A DNA stretch of 7,840 nucleotides. Origin: JBATBW01 sp049662565. Lineage in GTDB: Bacteria; Bacillota_I; Bacilli_A; Erysipelotrichales; Erysipelotrichaceae. Every line of letters begins with the position of its first letter. Within the stretch, counting starts at the first letter, position 1. This document shows positions 1-4,673 of the stretch, piece after piece. The stretch spans positions 1 through 7,840 of the forward strand of contig JBATBW010000050.1 in NCBI GenBank assembly GCA_049662565.1. The letters run 5' to 3'. The translations under genes were made by a program, and so were the position numbers. The notes under the pieces are model-generated. The model searched no databases and was not told where the DNA came from. It saw nothing but the letters and a program-made list of their open reading frames with translations.

Positions 1-306
1 TAAAACGGCATAAAAACCTGGGTAACAAATTATTACTTCATCTATCCCATTGCTAGCTGGATCACTTAAATGAGCAAATTCACTGTCGGCCCGCAACTTT
101 CTTGCGATATCATCGACCTTTTCAAAAAATAAATTAGTTTTAGTACGTGCTATATCATCATCAAGCAGAATATTTATTTGCGTAAACAATCGAGCTTTAG
201 TTTGTTCTAAAGAATCTAAACTACAACTGAAATGATCAGGAAACATTATCGCTTTGATCTCTTTAATAAAAGTATTTATTTCGCTATAACAAGGACATTT
301 AATCAT
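1..306 (-). CDS. cysE: Serine O-acetyltransferase, N-terminal part (cut by window edge)
   Basis: Serine acetyltransferase transfers acetyl from acetyl-CoA to L-serine, giving O-acetylserine, the substrate of cysteine synthase. Only the first 102 codons lie in the window; the frame is open to base 1, so the hexapeptide-repeat catalytic domain is outside. What is visible is a helical N-terminal region (residues 1-80) and then the family signature around residues 82-100: DPA, an EVI-CYPG-F segment and the start of the stretch that normally runs into an R-I-A-H motif. This resembles the longer EpsC/CysE-type enzymes of Bacillota and Bacteroidota. The ATG lies one base after the cysK TAA and has no good ribosome binding site of its own, so it is probably translated by coupling to cysK. 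CysE and CysK form the cysteine synthase complex in many bacteria. An N-terminal C-P-C (residues 4-6) is visible; its meaning is unknown. Confidence 0.87.
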   Translation of the reverse strand, partial: MIKCPCYSEINTFIKEIKAIMFPDHFSCSLDSLEQTKARLFTQINILLDDDIARTKTNLFFEKVDDIARKLRADSEFAHLSDPASNGIDEVIICYPGFYAVL

Positions 307-307
307 A

Positions 308-1222
308 TTAGATATCCAACTTCGATAAATAACGTTCACCATTATCGGCAGCCGTTGTCAGTATCTTTAAATCTTCTTTATTCTCTATTAATTTAATCAT
401 CCCTAACACATTAGCGGCACTACTAATACCAACAAATAAACCCTCTACTGTCGCAATTTCCTTTTGCATATTTAATACATCTTCATCTTGCACAGTAATA
501 ATGCCATCTAGAACAGCAAAATTTAGATTTTTAGGTAATAATCCAGCCCCAATTCCATCAATTTTATGTTTACCTTTAATACCTTTAGTTAAAAATGGCG
601 AATTAGCTGGCTCAATACCAAATACTTTAATATTTGTATTATGCTCTTTTAAATACTTACCCACCCCACTAACTGTACCACCTGTACCAATACCTGCCAC
701 AAAATAATCTAAATCATTATTAAAATCTTTAGATATTTCTTTAGCCGTTTGTTTATAGTGTGCCAAAGGATTATTTGCATTTTCAAATTGACTTAACATC
801 AATGAATTTGGTGTTTCATCAATTATTTCTTGCGCCTTAGCAATAGAACCATTCATTCCTAAAGAACTGTCAGTCAATATTACTTGGGCTCCATAATATT
901 TCATTATTTTTACCCTTTCAATACTAGCACTATCTGGCATAACTAACACTACTTTTAATCCCATATTAGCACCCATTGCCGCAATCGCAATACCGGTATT
1001 ACCACTTGTTGGTTCAACTATCGTTGAATTATCATTGATTATACCTTCTTCTTTAGCCGTCATGATCATATTTAATACTGGACGATCTTTAATACTTCCC
1101 GCCATATTGAAATATTCTAACTTCAGATATATTTCACTTTTTAAATTATATTTCTTCATTAACTTATTTAATTTAATTACTGGTGTATTACCAATTAATT
1201 CATAATTGTTATTAACTATCAT
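308..1222 (-). CDS. cysK: Cysteine synthase (O-acetylserine sulfhydrylase)
   Basis: This PLP-dependent cytosolic enzyme condenses O-acetylserine with sulfide to give cysteine and acetate. The 304 residues match the usual family length. Motifs in order: GNTP (11-14) at the N terminus; the PLP lysine K45 in GSIKDR; the substrate loop TSGNTG (72-77); the phosphate-binding glycine loop GTGGT (179-183); GIGAG near 223-227; and GISSAAN (265-271), holding the serine that contacts the PLP ring nitrogen. The usual N-P-x-x-S-V-K-D-R around the lysine reads N-M-A-G-S-I-K-D-R, so the conserved proline is methionine, a mild variation. The ATG has AAGAGG (1230-1235) seven bases upstream. The gene follows a strong terminator and is followed one base later by cysE, giving a two-gene cysteine biosynthesis operon. 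A cystathionine beta-synthase-like role is less likely because the substrate loop and the cysE partner both fit cysteine synthase. Confidence 0.95.
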   Translation of the reverse strand: MIVNNNYELIGNTPVIKLNKLMKKYNLKSEIYLKLEYFNMAGSIKDRPVLNMIMTAKEEGIINDNSTIVEPTSGNTGIAIAAMGANMGLKVVLVMPDSASIERVKIMKYYGAQVILTDSSLGMNGSIAKAQEIIDETPNSLMLSQFENANNPLAHYKQTAKEISKDFNNDLDYFVAGIGTGGTVSGVGKYLKEHNTNIKVFGIEPANSPFLTKGIKGKHKIDGIGAGLLPKNLNFAVLDGIITVQDEDVLNMQKEIATVEGLFVGISSAANVLGMIKLIENKEDLKILTTAADNGERYLSKLDI

Positions 1223-1242
1223 ATTTTTACCTCTTCTTTATA

Positions 1243-1272
1243 TTAACATATATTGAAAAATAAAAATGTTAA
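1243..1272. repeat. Short inverted repeat in the cysK leader, possible operator
   Basis: The arms TTAACAT (1243-1249) and ATGTTAA (1266-1272) are perfect 7-bp reverse complements separated by 16 bp. They lie between the upstream terminator and the cysK ribosome binding site, where the cysK promoter must be. No clean -35/-10 pair stands out: a TATAAA (1237-1242) with a poor TTTATT (1259-1264) at 16 bp is the best seen. The position fits a regulator site, but such a short AT-rich repeat can arise by chance, and I see no match to a known cysteine-regulator box. Confidence 0.3.
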
Positions 1273-1279
1273 AATGCTT

Positions 1280-1305
1280 AAAAAAAAGCCACCGAAGTGA
1301 CTTTT
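1280..1305 (-). terminator. Intrinsic terminator of the lipoprotein gene (UUCG loop)
   Basis: In the minus-strand RNA the stem AAAAGUCAC pairs with GUGGCUUUU around a UUCG tetraloop closed by C-G. The stem has nine pairs, one of them G-U, and is followed by a run of eight U (1280-1287, sharing its first bases with the stem). It lies five bases after the lipoprotein stop codon. It should separate that gene from cysK-cysE. Confidence 0.92.
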
Positions 1306-1309
1306 CTCA

Positions 1310-1798
1310 TTAACCGATTGGTAAAATTTCAACTACTTCCATGATTAAGCTATCAGCTTTAATTTTGTCATTAGCTTTAGTTAATGCTTCAATTACTTTA
1401 GCATCTTCAACTAATTTAAATTTCAAACGAGCTCCAACATGTTTCTTTTCAGCATTGTTAAATTCTTTATAAAGAGCAACAACACCTTGTTTTTCACGTT
1501 TAAGATTTTCAGCAGTTTGGTTTGGCGCAAGACCAAATACAAAATAATCTTTACCATCTAAAACAGTGTGATTACCAGGAACAGCAACCATCAAGTTTGG
1601 TGAACCATCTGGATTAACTGTTGCAACAGTAGGTGCCATTTCCACTTTAGAGAAAGCATCCCACAAAGCTTCACCAGTTAAACTAGTTTTTGCATAGAAA
1701 TTGTCTTTTGAAGCACTAGTAAAAGTATCATTTTTCTTAGGCGCTGCACAACCAACTAAAACTAATAAAACAGCTAAAATCGCAATAATTTTTTTCAT
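1310..1798 (-). CDS. Lipoprotein with a flavin-binding split-barrel (PNPOx-like) domain
   Basis: The 162-residue protein starts with a classical lipoprotein signal: K2-K3, a hydrophobic stretch (4-15) and a lipobox L-V-G-C with C17 as the acylated residue. The mature protein should therefore be anchored on the outer face of the membrane. After a polar linker (18-40), residues about 42-160 resemble the pyridoxamine-5'-phosphate-oxidase-like FMN-binding split barrel. Supporting stretches are P-T-V-A-T-V-N-P-D-G-S-P-N (56-68) and N-Q-T-A-E-N-L (93-99) followed by G-V-V-A-L-Y (105-110). Family members bind FMN, F420 or heme and have varied roles; true PNPOx activity is not implied, and flavin binding itself is inferred. 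The start is fixed by a strong AAAGGAGG (1806-1813) seven bases before the ATG. The gene follows the MFS transporter by 58 bases without a visible terminator and may be co-transcribed with it. Specific function unknown. Confidence 0.8.
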   Translation of the reverse strand: MKKIIAILAVLLVLVGCAAPKKNDTFTSASKDNFYAKTSLTGEALWDAFSKVEMAPTVATVNPDGSPNLMVAVPGNHTVLDGKDYFVFGLAPNQTAENLKREKQGVVALYKEFNNAEKKHVGARLKFKLVEDAKVIEALTKANDKIKADSLIMEVVEILPIG

Positions 1799-1818
1799 AT
1801 AAAATCCTCCTTTCTTTT

Positions 1819-1847
1819 ATATTATCAAAAAATTAACAAAATTACAA
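1819..1847 (-). promoter_or_regulatory. Possible promoter of the lipoprotein gene
   Basis: On the minus strand TTGTAA (1842-1847) and TAATAT (1819-1824) are 17 bp apart in the 58-base gap after the MFS gene. Each matches the sigma-A consensus at only four of six bases in very AT-rich DNA. Transcription would begin almost at the ribosome binding site, so this is weak support. Read-through from the MFS gene is the alternative. Confidence 0.3.
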
Positions 1848-1856
1848 TCAATTAAC

Positions 1857-3044
1857 TCATAAATTTATATCCGGATATCTATCCACCGATTTCATATTAT
1901 ATATTGATAAAATAATTGACCCCGCAAAGGCGAACAATGCCAAAACAAAAGCCATTTTTGGATGAATTGAATATACCAAGCCCGCAATTAAAGAACCGAT
2001 AACCATACCTACTGAACGCATCGAATTATAAAAACCAACTAATACACCATTATTTTTTGAAATAGATGACATAATAGACTGCAGCATCGGTAAATAAACG
2101 GCATTAAAACCAAAAAACACCACATTAATTATAATGAAAGCCCCACTATTATCGACAAAAATAATACCAATCATCATTATTGCACAAATAGTTAAAACAC
2201 TGATAATTGACTTAATAATACGTGTTTTATTTAATAACCAAAGACAAATGGTTGAATTCGCAATTAAAGTGATAAACCCAACTACCGCCTTTAATATTCC
2301 ATTATGACTAGGCAAAAACCCAAATTGATCTTTGATATAATAATTAAAAGATTGATCATAGGCTGTCGACGCAAAAGATGTCAACATTACTACAGCAAAA
2401 AAAGCAACAAAAAAGATATTTAATAACTTACTCGCGTCTTTAAATGCTCTAAAAGGATTAGATTCAATCAATGTTTGTTTAACATTTAACTCACCAATCA
2501 CAACATCATCATCCATAAATAGTAGAAATAAAACTCCCATCATCACTAGACCAATAATTTGGACAATGAAAGTCATTCTAATAGAATAATCCCCAATTAA
2601 TCCCCCTATTAAAAAACCAAATGGAGAACTAACCGCAATAATAGTAGCCATAACTGCCAAATTCTTAGACTTATTCTCTTTACTATTCACAATAATATAC
2701 AACATTTGATTAACTGCAATACACCCCGTAAAAACACCCGCAATAAAACGCGCTAAACCAATGCCTATTTCTGTCGTGCTAATCATAAATAGCCATTGCC
2801 CAAAGGCATAACCAAAAAAAGAATACGTCATTATTCTTGCAGGTCCAATTTTTTTGGAAATCTTCCCCCAAAAAGGTGAGAACAAAAAATTAGCTAGTGC
2901 CATACAACTAAAAGCCACACCAAACATATAATCACTAAGATGTAAGTCTTGAATAAATGTTGGTGTAATTGGATGGGCAAAATTCGCAATCATATTATGA
3001 ATAATATTTAAAACAAAAAACCGATAAATCGAAACCTTTTTCAT
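1857..3044 (-). CDS. MFS-family transporter, 12 membrane segments, efflux-like
   Basis: The 395-residue integral membrane protein has the length and hydropathy of a 12-helix major facilitator transporter. Hydrophobic segments lie at about 7-29, 37-58, 69-88, 93-117, 128-150, 155-177, then a cytoplasmic loop (about 178-206), and 207-229, 247-272, 275-296, 301-320, 331-356, 362-382. The loop between helices 2 and 3 carries a motif-A relative, G-K-I-S-K-K-I-G (60-67), in which the usual Asp is K64. R-F-I-A-G-x-x-x-G in helix 4 (99-107) resembles motif B, and P-F-G-F-L-I-G-G in helix 5 (141-148) resembles motif C of drug/H+ antiporters. Together these suggest export of a small molecule; the substrate cannot be told. 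The ATG has GGGG (3052-3055) seven bases upstream, a moderate ribosome binding site. The stop is TGA. The lipoprotein gene follows after 58 bases. Confidence 0.85.
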   Translation of the reverse strand: MKKVSIYRFFVLNIIHNMIANFAHPITPTFIQDLHLSDYMFGVAFSCMALANFLFSPFWGKISKKIGPARIMTYSFFGYAFGQWLFMISTTEIGIGLARFIAGVFTGCIAVNQMLYIIVNSKENKSKNLAVMATIIAVSSPFGFLIGGLIGDYSIRMTFIVQIIGLVMMGVLFLLFMDDDVVIGELNVKQTLIESNPFRAFKDASKLLNIFFVAFFAVVMLTSFASTAYDQSFNYYIKDQFGFLPSHNGILKAVVGFITLIANSTICLWLLNKTRIIKSIISVLTICAIMMIGIIFVDNSGAFIIINVVFFGFNAVYLPMLQSIMSSISKNNGVLVGFYNSMRSVGMVIGSLIAGLVYSIHPKMAFVLALFAFAGSIILSIYNMKSVDRYPDINL

Positions 3045-3065
3045 ATATTTACCCCAATGCCCTTT

Positions 3066-3094
3066 ATTTTAACTTAAAAAAAGCATTTAAACAA
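3066..3094 (-). promoter_or_regulatory. Possible sigma-A promoter of the MFS gene
   Basis: TTGTTT (3089-3094) and TAAAAT (3066-3071) on the minus strand are separated by 17 bp. The -10 matches consensus at five of six bases and the -35 at three. It sits between the pncB terminator and the MFS start and would give a leader of roughly 15 bases. Spacing is ideal, but the region is AT-rich. Confidence 0.4.
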
Positions 3095-3129
3095 GAAAAG
3101 AACTTATCTTTGTTGTTTGATAAGTTCTT
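3092..3129 (-). terminator. Intrinsic terminator overlapping the end of pncB
   Basis: A perfect 11-bp inverted repeat has arms 3098-3108 (aagaacttatc) and 3119-3129 (gataagttctt) with a 10-base loop. In the transcript the stem is followed by a U-rich but interrupted tail (UUCUUG). The pncB TAA (3104-3106) lies inside the downstream arm and the upstream arm encodes residues near the C terminus (E-E-L-I), so coding sequence and terminator share bases. Confidence 0.8.
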
Positions 3130-4552
3130 CTTTTAAATCATAAAGTTTCTTGGATAAATCAATATATACTTCATGCGGATTATATAACCGCTTAACTTCA
3201 TCCCATAAAGTCTCTTTCATTAACTTACTATACTTCGCAATATCATTAACACTAGGTGAAAAATATACTTGTCTACCATTTTCAAAAATAGGAAGTAATA
3301 GTTCTTCTAGATAATAAGTATTTGGTGATAATATTAACTTCTTCCATATTTTATCTGGATCAAACAACTCCAACTCTTCATCATTAGTTATATACTCATC
3401 AACTAAACAAATTAAATCCGCCAACATTTTATGTGTTTTTTGATCAAAAACACGATAAATCTTCTTGTTTCCTGGATTAGTTATCTTTTCAACATTATCG
3501 GATAATTTAATTTTGGGGACATACATATTATCGTTAGACTTAATAGCTGCTAGCTTATATACCCCTCCAAGTGATGGGCAATCTTTAGAAGTAATCATAT
3601 TCGTACCAACACCTAAAATATTAATACAAGCCCCCTGATTAATTAAATCAAAAATTAGATATTCATCTAAATCATTAGATACACTAATTAAAGCATCTTC
3701 TAATCCGGCCTCATCTAACATCTTACGTGCTTTTTTCGATAAATAAGCTAAATCGCCACTATCTAACCTAATACCATACCCTTTTTCTAATTTATTTTCT
3801 TTTTTTAATTCCGTAAAAACCTTAATCGCATTAGGAATTCCTGATTTTAAAGAATCATAGGTATCTACTAACAAAATACAAGCAGACGGAAATATTTGGG
3901 CATACTTTTTGAACGCTAAATATTCACTATCAAAACTCATTATCCAACTATGGGCATGCGTACCCTTTACTGCCACATCAAACATTTTACCCGCAAGAAC
4001 ATTAGAAGTCGCAACACAACCGCCAATCATTGCCGCTCTAGCTCCATAAAGGCCTGCATCCGGCCCTTGTGCCCGACGTAAACCAAATTCTAATACCCCT
4101 CTGTTTTTCGCTACATAGCACACTCTTGCGGCTTTAGTAGCGATTAATGTTTGATGATTAAAAATGTTTAATATTGCGGTTTCAATTATTTGTGCTTGAA
4201 TGATTGGTGCTTCAATCTTGATAACTGGTTCTTTAGGAAAAATTGGAGTTCCCTCTTTTATCGCATAAATATTGCCCGAAAACTTCAAATCTTTCAAATA
4301 ATTTAGAAAATCTTCATTAAATAATTTAATTGATCGCAAATAAGCAATATCTTCTTCATTAAAATGGAAATTATTTATATATTCAATTATTTGTTGAAGA
4401 CCACAAGCAATAGTATATCCACTACCGCCAGGGTTTTTTCTAAAATAAACATCAAAAACTACTGTATCTTTATTTTCTTCTAAAAAATAACCATAAGCCA
4501 TCGTTAACTCATATAAATCCGTTAATAGCGTTAAATTTCTATTAGTATCCAT
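3104..4552 (-). CDS. pncB: Nicotinate phosphoribosyltransferase
   Basis: This enzyme joins nicotinate to PRPP to give nicotinate mononucleotide, the entry step of nicotinate salvage to NAD, with ATP hydrolysis driving the reaction in this family. The 482 residues fit the bacterial family. Features in order: N-L-T-L-L-T-D-L-Y-E-L-T-M-A-Y-G (6-21), the family hallmark; F-G-x-R-R-A-Q-G-P-D-A (156-166); T-H-A-H-S-W (198-203), carrying the conserved histidine phosphorylated during catalysis; R-L-D-S-G-D-L (262-268), a phosphoribosyl-binding stretch; and G-V-G-T-N (314-318). The start is placed at 4552 because AAGGAAG lies about 8-10 bases upstream and family proteins begin just before this hallmark. 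An in-frame ATG at 4570 would add six residues but has no ribosome binding site. The gene has its own strong promoter, an overlapping palindrome and its own terminator, so it is probably monocistronic. Confidence 0.95.
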   Translation of the reverse strand: MDTNRNLTLLTDLYELTMAYGYFLEENKDTVVFDVYFRKNPGGSGYTIACGLQQIIEYINNFHFNEEDIAYLRSIKLFNEDFLNYLKDLKFSGNIYAIKEGTPIFPKEPVIKIEAPIIQAQIIETAILNIFNHQTLIATKAARVCYVAKNRGVLEFGLRRAQGPDAGLYGARAAMIGGCVATSNVLAGKMFDVAVKGTHAHSWIMSFDSEYLAFKKYAQIFPSACILLVDTYDSLKSGIPNAIKVFTELKKENKLEKGYGIRLDSGDLAYLSKKARKMLDEAGLEDALISVSNDLDEYLIFDLINQGACINILGVGTNMITSKDCPSLGGVYKLAAIKSNDNMYVPKIKLSDNVEKITNPGNKKIYRVFDQKTHKMLADLICLVDEYITNDEELELFDPDKIWKKLILSPNTYYLEELLLPIFENGRQVYFSPSVNDIAKYSKLMKETLWDEVKRLYNPHEVYIDLSKKLYDLKEELIKQQR

Positions 4553-4558
4553 AAATAT

Positions 4559-4567
4559 CTCTTCCTT
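4559..4567 (-). promoter_or_regulatory. Ribosome binding site fixing the pncB start
   Basis: AAGGAAGAG on the minus strand precedes the ATG at 4552 by about 8-10 bases from its core. Nothing purine-rich precedes the alternative ATG at 4570, whose next codons form this very site. Confidence 0.75.
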
Positions 4568-4580
4568 CATTATTTATATA

Positions 4581-4609
4581 ACAAGTTTAATATAAATTAT
4601 TAAACTTGT
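4581..4609. repeat. Perfect 12-bp inverted repeat over the pncB transcription start
   Basis: The arms ACAAGTTTAATA (4581-4592) and TATTAAACTTGT (4598-4609) are exact reverse complements around a 5-base loop. The repeat begins four bases past the -10 box, so it covers the predicted start (about 4607) and the first part of the leader. That is a classical repressor-operator position; in RNA it would also form a 12-bp hairpin at the 5' end, about 13 bases before the ribosome binding site. There is no U tract directly after it, so it is not an ordinary terminator. NAD-salvage genes in Bacillota are often controlled by NiaR or similar regulators, but the arms do not clearly match a NiaR site as I remember it. 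Confidence 0.8.
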
Positions 4610-4613
4610 AGAT

Positions 4614-4641
4614 ATTATAACACTTTTAAATGGTATATCAA
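4614..4641 (-). promoter_or_regulatory. Strong sigma-A promoter of pncB (extended -10)
   Basis: On the minus strand TTGATA (4636-4641) and a perfect TATAAT (4614-4619) are 16 bp apart, and TGT directly before the -10 makes an extended -10. The predicted start is near 4607, giving a leader of about 55 bases before the ATG at 4552. It is the best promoter in the window and lies just after the terminator of the upstream gene. Confidence 0.8.
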
Positions 4642-4651
4642 TGCATATATC

Positions 4652-4673
4652 AAAAAGGAGCACTAGCTCCCTT
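4652..4673 (-). terminator. Intrinsic terminator of the four-domain fusion gene
   Basis: In the transcript AAGGGAGC pairs with GCUCCUUU around a UAGU loop: eight pairs with one G-U, followed by further U (five U in a row, partly in the stem). The stem begins inside the TAA stop (4672-4674), so the gene ends directly in its terminator. Confidence 0.85.

Noticed and set aside
501..707. Open frame of 68 codons on the plus strand
   Set aside because: It lies wholly inside cysK on the opposite strand, has no ribosome binding site or recognisable motif, and is an antisense shadow.
1223..1309. T-box or other riboswitch ahead of cysK
   Set aside because: Only 87 bases separate the genes, of which about 30 are the upstream terminator; there is no room and no T-box core sequence.
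4553..4570. ATG at 4570 as start of pncB
   Set aside because: No ribosome binding site precedes it, and the six codons it adds contain the binding site for the ATG at 4552.
4581..4609. Palindrome ahead of pncB as a transcription attenuator
   Set aside because: No U tract follows the second arm in the direction of transcription and no competing antiterminator stem is visible.
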